A DNA stretch of 64,000 nucleotides from Emydura subglobosa (GCA_007922225.1 ML679946.1:92983313-93047312); one strand, 5' to 3'. Positions 1 to 10,994 are shown, numbered from the stretch's first letter. Notes: generated from the letters alone by a model not told the origin. Program-made: numbers and translations.

Positions 1-1117
1 GTGAAGGCCAGTTCTGACAGGGGCTTTCCTCCCAGCGCTGACAAAGAGGGGCTGGAGGGGGGCTCCCTGCATGTCTGAGAGGCCCAAGACAGCAGTGCCC
101 AAGGTGCAGGGGAGACTGCAGTCATCTTGGCCTGGCACAGCAGAGAGCCCCAGTCAGCGCTGCAAGGAGTAGCACGAGCCCCTGCAGCCATGGCGGGTGC
201 CACCCTGCTGCTGAACAGTTCCTGCTCAGGAATGGCTGCCACGCTCCTGGCTGGTGAGGGAAGGAACTGTGCAAAGGGCTCCCTGTGCAGCTTCAGGGCC
301 AGTGCCACCTGATCCCTGCAGGTGCAAGAAAGTAACAGCAATGGTCCCGGCAGGATGGACCAGAGACTTTTAGCCAGAACTGCAACGAGGAGGCTGAATT
401 TTGGAATTTGAGACCTCACAATCTTTGTCTTACCTGTCAAAAAAGTCACCTGCCACCAGTGGAAAGAAATACTAACTAGACCTCTTTTTCCCGTGGTGGC
501 TATCTTTTTCTGTACACTGTTACTGTTCTAAGTGTGTGTGCATGTGAATGTAGATACCAATTTAACAATCCTGGAGACTAAGCTATGCTCTTTATCCACA
601 GAATGAATACGTTCTGGGAAACAACATCAGTGCAAGTGTGTTTCCCACTCAGTCTTCCACAGGCACCGTCCTCAACCCTGCTTCAGGGTAAGGAGGGAGA
701 AGTTCAGACCCAGAGCCTGTTTGGATCTTGGCCTGCCTTCCAAGGCTAATAGCAGGAATGCCAATTGTGGAGGGGGTTTGAGTGATGTGGTGTACTCTCT
801 CTACTGTTCTCAGAGTGTCTGCACTTTCTATCCTCTGTGTATTCTTGGAAATTCCACTGCTTTTCAAAAATGGTTACAACTGTGTAACCAAAAACATTTA
901 TATAAACCAGTAACATACTTCAAGAAGTGCATTTGCTGTCTAGAAGCTACCCACATTGCTCAAGTGGCTAAAAGCAGTTGACTTTTGAGGTTGTATTTGT
1001 AAATGTACCCGAAGGTGTATAGCCCTGTGGTTTACCGAACGCTGTCATATCTAAAGATTGTTAGCTAGAACAAGAAGGAGTGAATGCAATACACAGCTGA
1101 ATACTAGTAGGGATGCT
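1..1117. other. No recognisable gene or repeat
   Basis: The first 320 bases are GC-rich and the rest is AT-rich. Open frames here are under 90 codons, overlap on both strands and carry no motif I recognise. I see no RNA gene or promoter. Confidence 0.5.
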
Positions 1118-1270
1118 AATGCCTCAGTTCAGCAATGCACTTAAGCATGTGTTTAAACCCCTTTTGACTTCAACAGGATTTAGGCATGTGCTTAAAGTCA
1201 ACTGCCTCTATTCCCATTAGCCATCCATTCCTTTACAATAAAGTTCTTAAGCACATACTTAACTGTGAAT
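1118..1270. repeat. Short amniote-type interspersed repeat with inverted motif
   Basis: The stretch carries TTAAGCATGTG near 1141, its partial inverse CATGTGCTTAA near 1185, and the phrase TTGACTTCAACAGGATTT between them. The same vocabulary (GTCAATGG-like, CTTAAG) recurs at about 11.6 and 53.3 kb. I recognise it as a widespread, old, short sauropsid repeat but cannot name the family. Its palindromic layout suggests a degenerate MITE; that is inference. Confidence 0.4.
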
Positions 1271-3284
1271 CTTGAAGAGGAATTTGAATGGAAAGGGTAG
1301 CGGTTTGTCAGATGGGAAGTAGATGGGAAGGAACTTCTGTGAATAAGGAGTAATAGGGGAAAAGGCATGAGAGAAGCAGATGAAGGAAACACCAGGCCCG
1401 ACACATGGGCAGGGGAAAAGAGACAAAGTCAGAGATGCTGGCCAAGACAGACTTCCTATACAGGTTTGTATTCCAACTTGATCCATATTCCAGTCCAGCT
1501 AGGAACTGGACTAATGTTAATTTTCTGAACATCTTGGAGAATTTTTTTTTCCTCTTGGGAGCAGCTGTAGTCACATTTGAATGTGAAGCACAATCCCAAC
1601 AGAGACTTGTTGAGAGTATACATCCAATTACCACCTTTAATTATCATGCACAATTAAGCATGACTGATATTATTTACCCCACAGCCTGCCAGCTTCCCCT
1701 GCAATGCAGTGTATATGGGAGCTGAGAGCTGCTAAATCTTATGGGGAGGAGGAAAAAGATTTTGTGTTTTTTCCCCAGCCTCATCATTGCCATTTGTCTC
1801 CCTTCCATGGCCAATATGATCCAGCTTTTGATCTATGTAGCCAAGGGGAAGAGCCGAAGACTAGCTGCTTTACCCTGGCATATTACCCTTGAAGGCAATC
1901 AAGATTAATGATGTATCTAGCATTGTAATCTTCTGCTTTTTGAATACAGTTGCAACTCTTACTATGTAGCTGTTGGGTACTGCAATGTGACAGCCAGGAG
2001 TGACAAGCAGCAAAGATACAGTCAGAGAGGAAGCCAGGAGACCCACAAAAGCGAAAGGGCTGGGGAGGTAGAATTCCATACAGAAGGGCAGTGTAGAAAA
2101 TGTCACTGTGGTGGGTAAGGAGTAGAGAGGAATGGCACATCACCAGCAGAATAGTGGCATCTTGGAGAGGGAAGGCAGGGAAGAGTTGTACAGGGTCTAG
2201 AAGATGACAACAAGAATCTTAAATCTGATCCAGTGGAAAAATGGGACCTTGTGGGTAACTATATGTAGATGCAGAAATACCAAATATAGATGGGCTGCTG
2301 CTAAAACAACCTACTCTGTAATCATGTATACCTGCACTAGACCAGTTTCTCCATGTGTCCAAAGAGAATTACAGCTGTCTAGTCCATTTCTGCAGGCAAT
2401 ACAGTAAAATATGGGATCCTTGTATTTGTTCCTTCTCCAGTTACCCTAGACTATGATTTATTGGTGCAGGCTCACTAATGATTTTTCTCTTAGGGAATAT
2501 TAAGAAGTCACTGGCTGAGAAATATAACTGACTACAATGATCAGTTCCACAGTCTAATACACTTTTCAGCAAAGCATTTGTTGTAGCAGATCAAGAGAAA
2601 TGTCCTTTGGGAATGGTATTTTAAAGTGTTCCCCTAAATTACAGTTGTGTCATAAATATGACAGGCTTAAACTAAGGCAGTTGAGAAATTATATATATTA
2701 AAAATTACAGGGATATGGTCTTTTTGCACTGGCGCATAAAGATTTAATCTCCTGGGTTAAGTACCCAGAACTCTGCAGTTGTGTCAAGATAATAGCTAGA
2801 AGGATTCTCGGAGAAATGGTTCTCATGGTTATTTCTCACAGCCTTGGTGTGTTCTTTGAAGGAAATGCCCTCTGTAGAGCACAGGTGCAACGTTTCCATA
2901 GCATTACAGGGGTGGCCTAACCACTCCTGTGGGGCCACTTTGCAGGAAAGAGGAGAGGGAACATGGCCACAGGAGAGTTAGCCCACCTGTGAGCTCTTAT
3001 CGTTTCATTTGATGTTCTAGGAATGCTCCATACACTTCTGACTAAAGGAGTCATCAAATTTACCAGGGAAACTGTGTGGTTTGAATCAACAGGTTGGCAA
3101 AATATAGACAGCAGAGAACTAGCTCCAGTCTTTCATTGTTTCAATGCAGCCATTATTACACTTATGGGAAAGTCTAACAGGACTTAGGGGAGGGTCTTTC
3201 TCAATTTTCCCTGTTGAAGCTGTTCCACTTGATATGAAATTCTTATCTTTTTCCTGGGCCAGAGATAGAGTAATTCTTACTTTC
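1271..3284. other. No recognisable gene or repeat
   Basis: AT-rich sequence. The longest open frames (about 100 codons near 1.3-1.7 kb) overlap on both strands, show no domain and look like chance. Nothing else can be supported. Confidence 0.5.
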
Positions 3285-3520
3285 TAGCCTTGTGGTTAGA
3301 GCACATGGTTCCTATCCCCGCGCCAATGACTATCTAAGTCTTTTATAAAAAGACTCTCACTAGGAGAGCTTGAGACGTAGACTACCCTATAGCCCAGTGA
3401 TCAGAACACTCACCTGGCGGGTGGGACATATGGGTTCAAGTCCTTGCTCTAAATTGGGATGTTCACATCTCCACGCTGCCCAAGTGATTGCTCCAACCTC
3501 TGAGCTACTGGGCATAACTG
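3285..3520 (+). mobile_element. tRNA-derived SINE with heads on both strands
   Basis: A plus-strand pol III promoter is visible: an A-box-like TAGCCCAGTGA at 3389-3399 and a perfect B box GGTTCAAGTCC at 3433-3443, with normal tRNA-like spacing. A second A-box-like TAGCCTTGTGG lies at 3285-3295. On the minus strand another A-box-like TAGCTCAGAGG lies at 3497-3507, so tRNA-like heads face each other. This is a SINE rather than a tRNA gene, because no acceptor stem closes and the body runs on. Flanking target duplications were not resolved. Confidence 0.55.
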
Positions 3521-3949
3521 GGTACCAGCACCTCTGTTTTCATGTTAGGTGTGCTCAGAGCCCATGTACCAGATTGGGCCCCACAGGTCAGATAGGCAGG
3601 GGAACACCTAATTTGTGGTTACTGCTTGGGCTTAGGTATCGAGCTGCTCAGCACCGCCATGGCTTGAGTGGCTTTGCACATAACCCTCAGCAACAATTTA
3701 GGCACTTACAGGGCATGACGACAGGTAAGCAGGAGTTTAGAGGATCTAAATTTTGGATTTAGGCATGTAAAGTGGTAGCTAGGAACTTAAGTCTCTTTAT
3801 GGAGCTAGCCCCAGTAGACTAAGGAGATCAGGGTAATGGGCTGTCTTTTCTATAGTGTATAAAACAGAAGGAATCAGAATATACTCTGTTTCCAATCCTG
3901 CATCCATCATCCTTGTACCTGATCTCATTACTCTATTATTCTATTAGTT
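3521..3949. other. Unassigned, repeat-like
   Basis: Contains phrases such as TTTAGGCACTTA and GGATTTAGGCATG that resemble old sauropsid interspersed repeats. No gene is visible. Confidence 0.3.
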
Positions 3950-4420
3950 TGGTTGTTACAGATAACTGCACCAATATAATAGACTTGTGTAAGGCATTTA
4001 ACTTAGTACCACATGGCATTCTGGTGAAAAACTTAGCATTATATAATATCAATTGAGCACATGTGACATGGATTAAGAACTGGCTAAATGACAGATCTCA
4101 GTGGGTCACTGGAGAAATTGTCACTGAATGGGGGTATTTCTGGTGGAGTTCTGTAGGGGTTTGTGCTAGGCTCAATACTATTTAATGCTTTTATCAATCA
4201 TCTAGAACCAAATATGAAATTACTGCTGATAAAATTTGCAGGTGATACACAAATTGCTGGAAAGGTAAATAATAATGAGGATAGGGTAATTACACAGAGC
4301 CATCTGGGTTGCTTGATAAACTTGGCTGATTTAAACAAAATGTGTTTTAATCTAACCAAATGTAAAGTTATACATCTAGAAACAAGGAATTCAGGCAATA
4401 GCTACGGAATGGGGGACTGT
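3950..4420 (+). pseudogene. LINE (CR1-like) reverse transcriptase fragment, left half of a split copy
   Basis: Plus-strand reading from about 4163 gives a recognisable RT core: a GSILFNAFIN block (usual GSVLGPLLFN), then KFAGDTQIAG, then CKVIHLET. The catalytic FADD box has become FAGD, so the copy is dead. The earlier part (3950-4160) holds the degraded palm block with stops. Homology ends abruptly at 4420, where a minus-strand CR1 3' end begins. The matching C-terminal part of an RT reappears on the same strand near 10.15 kb, which suggests this is the target of a later nested insertion. Confidence 0.75.
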
Positions 4421-4924
4421 GTCATAGACTCAGACTCTAAGGTCAGAAGGGACCAATATGATCATCTAGTCTGACCTCCTGCACAATGTAGGCCACGGAA
4501 CGTCACCTACCCACTCCTGTAATAAACTTCTAACCTATGACTGAGATGTTAAACTCCTCAAATCATGGTTTAAAGAGTTTAAGGTACACAGAGAATCCAC
4601 CAGCAAGTGAGCCGTGCCCCATGTTACAGAGGAAGGAGAAAGCTCCCCAGAGCCTTTGTCAATCTGCCATGGGGGAAAATTACTTGTCAGCCCCAAATAT
4701 GGTGATCAGTTAAACCCCGAGCATGCGGGCAAAACTCACCAGCCAGACACCCAAGAAAGAATTCTCTGTAGTAACTCAGAACCCACCCCATCTAACATCA
4801 CTTCACAGGCCATTGGCATATCTACCACCAGTAGTCAAAGATCAGTCAATTGCCAGACTAGGCTGTTCCATCATACCATCCCTGCCATAAATTTATCAAG
4901 CTCAGTTTTGAACCCAGCTAGGTT
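4421..4924 (-). repeat. CR1 copy A 3' UTR
   Basis: The block near 4430-4500 (AGAAGGGACCAATATGATCATC, read on plus) is the conserved CR1 3' end that guides target-primed reverse transcription. Similar ends occur at 16.1, 20.15 and 54.6 kb. The 3' terminus is taken as 4421, where plus-strand LINE homology stops. Confidence 0.85.
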
Positions 4925-6729
4925 TTATACCCCCACTGCTCCCCTTGGAAGGCTATTCCAGAACTTCATTCCTCTGATGGTTAGAAACTTGCGTCTAATT
5001 TCAAGTCTAAACTTCCTGATGGCCAGTTTATATCCATTAGTTCTTGTGTCCACATTGGCGCTGAACTTAAATAATTTCTCTGCCTCCCTGGTATTTATCC
5101 CTCTGTTATATTTATAGAGAGCAGTCATATCTCCCCTCAATCTTCTTTTGGTTAGGCTACACAAGCCAAGCTCTTTGAATCTCCTCTGATAGAGTAGGTT
5201 TTCCATTCCGTGAATCATCCTAGTAGCTCTTCTCTGCACCTGTTCCAGTTTGAATTAATCTTTCTTAAACATGGGGGACCAGAACTCGACACAGTATTCA
5301 GATGAGGTCTCACCAGTGCCTTGCATAACAGTACTAACACCTTCCTATCTCTACTGGAAATACCTCGTCTGCATCCTAGGACCACATTAGCTTTTTTCAT
5401 TGGCAGCTCGTAGTCATCCTATGATCAGCCAATATGCCAATATGCCCAGGTTCTTCTCCTCCTCTGTCACTTCCAACTGATGCGTCTCCAGCTTATAGCA
5501 AAACTCTTGTTATTAGTCCCTAAATGCATGACCTTGCACTTTCTATTATTAAATTTCATCCTATTTCTGTTACTCCAGTTTACAAGGTCATCCAGATCTT
5601 CCTGTATGATAACCAAATCCTTCTCTGTATTGGCAATACCTCCCAACTTTGTGTCATCCGCAAACTTCATTAGCACATTTCCATTTTTTTTGCCAAGGTC
5701 AGTAATAAAAAGATTAAATAAGATCGGTCCCAAGACCGATCCCTGAGGAACTCCACAAGTAACTTCCCTCCAGCCTGACAATTCATCTTTCAGTATGATC
5801 CATTGTAGTCTTCCCTTTAACCAGTTCCTTATCTACCTTTCAATTTTCATATTAATCCCCATCTTTTCCAATTTAATAATTTCCCATGTTGAACCATATC
5901 AAATGTCTTACTGAAATCTAGGTAAATTAGATCCACTGCATTACCTTTGTCTAAAAAAATCTGTTATCTTCTCAAAAAAAGAGATCAGGTTGGTCTGGCG
6001 TGATCTACCCTTTGTGAAGCTATGCTGTATTTTATCCCAATTACCGTTAACCTCGATTCATTAACTACTTTCTCTTTCAAAATTTTTTCCAAGACCTTAC
6101 ATACTACTAAGGTCAAACTAACAGGCTTGTAGTTACCAGCATCACTTTTTCCCCCCTTTCTTAAAAATAGGAGTTATTTTAGCAATTCTCCAGTCATATG
6201 GTACAGCCCCTGAGTTTACAGATTCATTAAACATCCTTGTTAATGGGCTTGCAATTTCATGTGCTAGTTCCTTTAATATTCTTGGATGGAGATTATCGGT
6301 CCCCTCTCCCCCTGATTCAGTCCCATTGAACTGTTCGAGTTTGGCTTCTACCTCGGATGTGGTAATTTCTACCTCTATATCCTCATTCCCATTAGCCACC
6401 CTACCACTATACACAAGCTCATCATTAGCCTCATTAAAAAGGGAGGCAAAGTATTTGTTTAGATATTTGTCCCTGCCTAGATTATCTTTAACCTCCACCC
6501 CATCCTCAGTGCTTAGCAGTCCCACTTCTTCTTTCTTCGTTTTCCTCCTGTTTATAAGGTTATAGAGCCTTTTACTATTGGTTTTAATTCCCTTTGCAAG
6601 GTCCAACTTTACTTGGCTTTCGGCCTTTCTCACTTTATCTCTTCGTGTTCTGACCTCCAAGAGGTAGCTTTCCTTGCTGATCCCTTGCACCTTCCACTCC
6701 TTGTAGGTTTTCTCCTTTCTCTTAATCAC
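4925..6729 (-). pseudogene. CR1 copy A ORF2, reverse transcriptase part
   Basis: RNA-directed DNA polymerase for target-primed reverse transcription. The minus strand shows a lysine-rich pre-RT segment with NLINRRK (about 6700-6540), the EVEAKLEQF and IAKITPIFKKG blocks (to about 6145), YLDFSKTFD motif A (about 5920), [14 protein letters not shown] (about 5755-5705), an intact catalytic FADD at 5653-5664, CKVMHLG (about 5530), and a C-terminal segment with QRRATRMI and KFWNSLP (5239-4925). The reading jumps frame between 6140 and 5780 and again between 5467 and 5240, with stops in the first gap. The catalytic residues survive but the frame does not, so it is a pseudogene. Confidence 0.9.
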
Positions 6730-6746
6730 CTATCTGAGAGGCTTAC

Positions 6747-7885
6747 TTATCCAGCTTGGTCTACAACTTTCCTATGAATTTTTTCCCCCTTTCTTGGGAT
6801 GCAGGTTTCAGATACTTCTTGCAACTTTGACTTGAAGTAATTCCAAGCCTCCTCCACCTTTAGATCCATGAGTTCTTCAGTCCAGTCTACTTCCCCAACT
6901 AATTCCCTTAATTTTTTTAAGTTAGACCTTTTGAAGTCAAAGACCCTAGTCACAGATCTATTTTTGTTTATTCTTCCATTTACTTTGAACTGAATTAGCT
7001 CATGATCGCTTAAACCAAGGTTGTGCCCTACAACCAGTTCTTCTATGAGGTCCTCACTACTCACCAATACCAAATCTAAAATGGCATCCCCTCTTGTTGG
7101 TCCAGTAATTATTTGGTGAAGGAATCCATCAGCTATCACATCTAGGAAAATCTGGGCCCTATTATTACCACTAGCTCTTGTCCTCCAGACTATATGTGGG
7201 ATGTTAAAGTCTCCCATAATCACACAGTTCCCAGTAGTATTTACTTCATTAAAAGCCTTAAAGAGGTCTCTATCCATGTCCAAATCAGATCCCGGTGGTC
7301 TATAGCACACTCCAAGCACTATCCTGGGGAAACTCTAGTAGTTTTCTTCCCCAATGTGATTTTTACCCAAAAAGACTCTGTCTTATTAATTCCATCATTT
7401 CCAGATTCTTTACAGTCATCATCATTGATATACAATACTACTCCACCACCTTTGCCTTTATATCAGTCTTTCCTAAACAGCGCATACCCTTCAATACTTG
7501 TACACAAGTCATGACTACTATTCCACACTATTCTGTTATTCCTAAATATCTGGTTTCACTTCCTCTACCAGTAGCTCTAGTTCCTCCATTTTGTTACCAA
7601 GGCTTCTTGCATTGGTATACAAACATCTTAATTTTTGCTGTTTGGCTTCTCTCACATTCTTTACCTGATTTGTCACAGTCATTCTACCACCAAAATCACC
7701 TATTAGACTGGTACCTACACTAACCTTCCTCTTAATGTCCATTCTGCTCCCCACTGCTGTGTCCTTTCTTACTTCATTTTCCTGCCTCTCAATGCTAAAA
7801 TCAGGCATGGAGATTACCTGGGCATCTCCCAACCATCTCCCCCAACTCCCTAGTTTAAAGCTCTCTTGATCAGTTGGGCCAGCCT
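6747..7885 (-). pseudogene. CR1 copy A ORF2, APE-type endonuclease part
   Basis: The apurinic-endonuclease-like domain nicks target DNA for CR1 insertion. The N-terminus reads LRCLYTNARSLGNK near 7640, then meets a stop after KPDI near 7541. Glycine-rich GKGGGV follows near 7450 in a broken stretch. The frame then opens at 7319 with GVCYRPP, GDFN (metal/catalytic block), LDLVL and SDHELI (catalytic SDH). A frameshift near 7325 separates the halves. The active-site residues are present, so inactivation comes from the stop and frameshift. The start near 7885 is approximate. Confidence 0.88.
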
Positions 7886-7889
7886 CCAT

Positions 7890-8875
7890 CCTAGAAGTGC
7901 ATTTCCCTCCCTACTCAGGTGAAGTCCATCCCAAGAGAACAGTCTTCTGTCCATGAATGCCTCCCAGTGACTATACATCCCAAAGCCTTCCTTATAGCAC
8001 CACTACCTGAGCCATCTGTAGATCATCAGAATTTTGTCATGTCTTTGTCCTCTTCTAGGGGCAGGCAGAATCCCACTGAAGATCACCTGAGCCTCGATTT
8101 ACTTAAGAGTCTTCCTCAGCCTGGCCTAGTCTCCTTTGCTACCTCCCAGTGAGAATCTAGCTATATCATTTGTATCACATGGACAATCAGTGGATTCTTT
8201 CCCGCTCCTGTTAGGATCCTCTTCAGCCTCAGGTCCACATCCCGTATCTTAGCACCTCGCAGGCAGCACTCCCTTCTGTTCTCTGTATCAGCTCTGGTTC
8301 AGGCCTGACTGTTCTTCTCAGCAGGGAGTCTCCAGACACATAGACATGTCTTTTCCTGGTATCGGTGCGATTCTCCTACCTATTTCCTGTTCTTTTTGGC
8401 TGCAAGTCATCTCGTCTACTATTCTCCTTTGCAATCCTCTGCAACCGTTCCTGTATCCTCCTGGGGTTCTTATTTGGTGGTATCTCCATTGGCTCATCCA
8501 CTCTTTGTATAGGATTAGCTGCTCTTCTCTTCTTCTTGCAGTCACATGCTTCCACTGGCCACTTTCCTCACCTAGCATTCTCCCTTCAGAGTTCATTAGT
8601 CCTGCTTCCATCTGCAGGTCTGGGTTTTTCCCTTCAGCCTCCTCATACCTTTGCTCCATCATCTGCTCAAACCCCTTTCTAAACTCAGAGTTTCCACCTG
8701 CACCTCCAATCCTCAAATCTTCTCTTTCATCTATGAGACGGCACTTCATACAGACAAAGCTCTTTTGAGGTACCACCTCCAGGATCATGTACATCCCACA
8801 GCTTCCACATCCAGTCATCTTCATTGTCTCTTCCATTGCTTGAGTGACTACCATTACCATCTCTGTATCGGTCAT
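7890..8875 (-). pseudogene. CR1 copy A ORF1: zinc-finger/PHD-like and SGNH esterase
   Basis: CR1 ORF1 proteins are known to carry a PHD-like zinc module and a GDSL/SGNH esterase. Both are visible. The first ATG at 8875 opens 185 codons with CGSCG, then about 15 residues, then CMKC (two CXXC pairs), followed by an acidic, charged region. After a frameshift near 8345 the esterase begins with VSGDSLL (GDS at 8325-8333, the nucleophile serine). The HVGTND block is present near 8162-8194 but one base short, and the C-terminal WDGLHLS (DxxH, 7913-7930) is intact. Several stops lie between them. The esterase role (membrane or chaperone) is a family hypothesis. Confidence 0.8.
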
Positions 8876-9292
8876 AGCCTTTCCCCTTACTTCCTGTCAG
8901 TGAGAGACACAAAAACAAAACAAAACAAAAAAACTCCACCAAAACAATCCCAAACGAGCACCCCAACTATACCAAAACTCCACACACTCCCTCCCCAAAC
9001 TCCCTTGTTTTCAGCTCTGTTTGCTGGCTCCTGTGCCGCTGCAGTTGTGCCGCTGCCTGATTGAGTGGCGGCCTTTACAGGCCTCGCCCCCAAATTAGGG
9101 TCAGCTGATCTCAGTACACCACCCAGTACCAGCTCCTGCAAACTGAAGGAAAAAAAAAACCCAAAAATGAAACAAAACAAAAACAAAGACACACAACTCC
9201 ACAGAACTCACCCACTGCCCGTAAGGCCCCCTCAAACTCCGAGGCCAACGCCAAGAAGCCGACCCATGCCACCTGCTGGGCAGGCCCAGGTA
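8876..9292 (-). repeat. CR1 copy A leader (5' UTR), with a duplicated purine-tract module
   Basis: Plus-strand reading shows two similar A-rich modules, about 8905-8935 (ACAAAACAAAACAAAAAAAC) and about 9148-9200 (AAAACAAAAACAAAGACACA), each followed by an AACTCCAC-like phrase. Two related modules about 245 bp apart suggest leader duplication. The sequence up to about 9060 is assigned to CR1 with confidence; the part beyond it grades into the TATA-bearing repeat and could belong to either. Confidence 0.5.
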
Positions 9293-9340
9293 TGGCACAA
9301 CCTGCCCACCGGAAGCACAGGGGAGGGACAAGAAGAGAAG

Positions 9341-9369
9341 TATAAAAAGCAAGGCCCTGTAGCTCAGTC
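9341..9369 (+). promoter_or_regulatory. TATA box plus initiator-like element, copy 1
   Basis: TATAAAAAG begins at 9341 and TCAGTC, a match to the TCAKTY initiator consensus, spans 9364-9369, putting the initiator A about 25 bases downstream of the first T. The same pair and spacing recur in copies 2 and 3. It points away from the adjacent CR1. Confidence 0.5.
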
Positions 9370-9849
9370 AGAGGAGAGCTGCTGGAGGAGAAAGATGTCT
9401 CTGGCCCACTGCTGGAGGGGGAGTCTGGCGAGGACACCGGGTGCACCGAGGATTTGCCTAACCTGCCGGAGCTGCATGATAAGGCCAAGGAGCTCCTGGG
9501 ACTGCCACTGGTGGCGTATCATGAGAAGGCTGATGAGAACCCTTGAAGGTAGGTGTCTTGTAAAGGAGGTGGAGGAAGTAGCCCAGGGACAGCCAATCAA
9601 AGCTTGGCTATGCTCGTGCCTAAGCACTAGTCAGCACATTGCAGCTGGAGCCCCGCTAACCCCTTGGCAGAGCACTCCACCACTGTTAGGGCCCTGGGCT
9701 GGGACACTGTGGAGTCGGGAGGGCCTGCGTCCCCTCTCCACTTGTCACCCCTCCCTTGGGGTGGTCGCCTCACCCTGGCCTGTGAAGTCTTGCTGATGCT
9801 TGATGAGTTTGCCTGCAAGCCCTTCGCCCCTTTTGCCCGGACTAATAAC

Positions 9850-10062
9850 TGCTTGCCTGCTCCACCCTGCCTGAGGGCCTGGAGCTATAGACTGCCTGCC
9901 TGCCCTACCCGAGGGGCGGGGGCTATAGGTTGTTTGCTGCCCCACGCTACCCAAGGCCTGGGCTCATAGACTCCTGTAGGGGCTGCCTGGTAACAGATCA
10001 GTCCCCTAACTGTTGGTTGTCCTACCCGGCCGGAAGGGCTGGACACCTAGACTGATGTAAGC
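9850..10062 (+). repeat. Minisatellite, about 50-bp units (copy 1)
   Basis: Four to five diverged units of the form CTGCCTGAGGGCYTGGAGCTATAGACTG. The recurring cores are GGAGCTATAGACTG, GGGGCTATAGGTTG, GGGCTCATAGACTC and GGACACCTAGACTG. The same unit is repeated about eleven times in copy 3. Confidence 0.65.
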
Positions 10063-10092
10063 CACCACCAACTTTGTCTCTGGGGACTCTCC

Positions 10093-10190
10093 TTACTGTG
10101 GATTGTGAAGAGGTATGGCCACCCTCTGAGGCCAATGATGAGGGTTGACCCCAATCTATTACAAGGGTCATATTGGACAAGCAAATGATC
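10093..10190 (-). repeat. 98-bp inverted repeat, proximal arm
   Basis: The reverse complement of this stretch matches 12881-12978 at 96 of 98 positions by eye. Flanks differ on both sides. The right side merges into LINE sequence: GGGTCATATTGGACAAGC resembles the GVIVDNQ block of CR1-like RTs, so the arm may straddle the junction between the minisatellite repeat and the old LINE. Confidence 0.85.
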
Positions 10191-10740
10191 ATGAGCTTCC
10201 AGTGTGATGCTGTGGCAAAAAGGGCTAATGTGATCTTTGGCTGTATAAACAGAGGCGTAGTGAGTAGGAGAAGAGAGATGAATTTACCTCTGTAGGCATC
10301 TTTGGTGAGACCAAAACTGAAATACTGAGCACAGTTCCATTGTTCACATTTTAAGAAGGATGTTGAAAAATTGGAGCAGGTACAGAGAGGAGCCACAAAA
10401 AGGATTTAAGTCGAAGAAAAAATGTCTTACAGTGAGCAACTTAAAGAGCTCAATATGTTTATCAAAAAGATTGAACGGTGACTTATTTACAGTATATAAC
10501 TACTATAACTGAGAGAAAATGCCATTTACTAAAGGGATATTTAATCTAGCAGAGAAAGACTTAACAAGAACCAACAGTAAGAATATGTCAGACAAATTCA
10601 TATTAGAAATTTAGACAAGAATTTTTAATAGTGAGGGTGATTAACCACTGGAGAAAATTACCAAGGAAAGTAATGCCTTCATATGAAGGCTGGATGCCTT
10701 TCCAAAAGATGTGCTTCAGCCAAACACCAATTTATTTGGA
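10150..10740 (+). pseudogene. LINE (CR1-like) RT C-terminus, right half of a split copy
   Basis: Plus-strand sequence CAGTGTGATGCTGTGGC, AAAAAGGGCTAATGTGATC and GAGAGGAGCCACAAAAAGG corresponds to the C-terminal RT blocks CDAVAKRAN and QRRATKRI of CR1-like LINEs, continuing to CCACTGGAGAAAATTACC (about 10650) and a 3' UTR fragment. Same strand and family type as 3950-4420. Frames are heavily broken. The start lies within or just before the inverted-repeat arm. Confidence 0.7.
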
Positions 10741-10994
10741 GGGGGTGGAGGGGAGGTGGTTAACTCCATTTTTGTTTGTTTATAAAGACACAAATTAATT
10801 CAACTTTACAATAATAGGATTTTCTCTCTCTACACTTTGAAAAATCAAAACGAAAATTAATGCCTGTTGAGAATAGCTTTGTCTTGCTAGTTTTAGAATT
10901 GGATTTATTAATTATTATTATTATTTTCTTTATTCAATTTTTTCCAGGAAGCTTTTTTGTATTTTTCTAACTCAATTTGACCATGTGATTAAGA

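Larger units (their letters stand above)
4421..9060 (-). mobile_element. Near full-length CR1 LINE (copy A)
   Basis: Reading the minus strand gives the CR1 order: leader, ORF1 (about 8875-7890), ORF2 endonuclease (about 7880-6750), RT (about 6730-4925) and a 3' UTR ending at 4421 with the usual CR1 terminal block (AGAAGGGACC on the plus strand) and short ATAG-type tail. Most CR1 copies are short 5' truncations, so about 4.6 kb with both ORFs is unusual. Frames are broken by several frameshifts and stops, but motifs are clear, implying moderate age. The 5' boundary is uncertain: leader-like sequence continues to about 9.29 kb. Confidence 0.9.
9293..10092 (+). repeat. Promoter-like, minisatellite-bearing repeat, copy 1
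   Basis: First of three related copies (others at 31.35 and 50.03 kb). In order: TATAAAAAG at 9341, TCAGTC at 9364-9369, GAGCTGCTGGAGG, an about 200-bp acidic-coding-like segment with GGACTGCCACTGG, the shared GGGCCCTGGGCTGGGA (about 9689), GTGGAGTCGGGAGGGCCTGC, and then a minisatellite. Copy 3 has the same blocks in the same order. The layout resembles an LTR promoter and leader, but I see no terminal TG..CA, primer-binding site or gag, so the class is open. Confidence 0.6.

Noticed and set aside
3389..3443. tRNA gene
   Set aside because: A and B boxes are present but no acceptor stem or full cloverleaf; the sequence continues as a SINE body.
9065..9796. Plus-strand open frame of 243 codons
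   Set aside because: Runs through the CR1 leader and the TATA repeat, crossing element boundaries, with no domain. GC richness explains its length.
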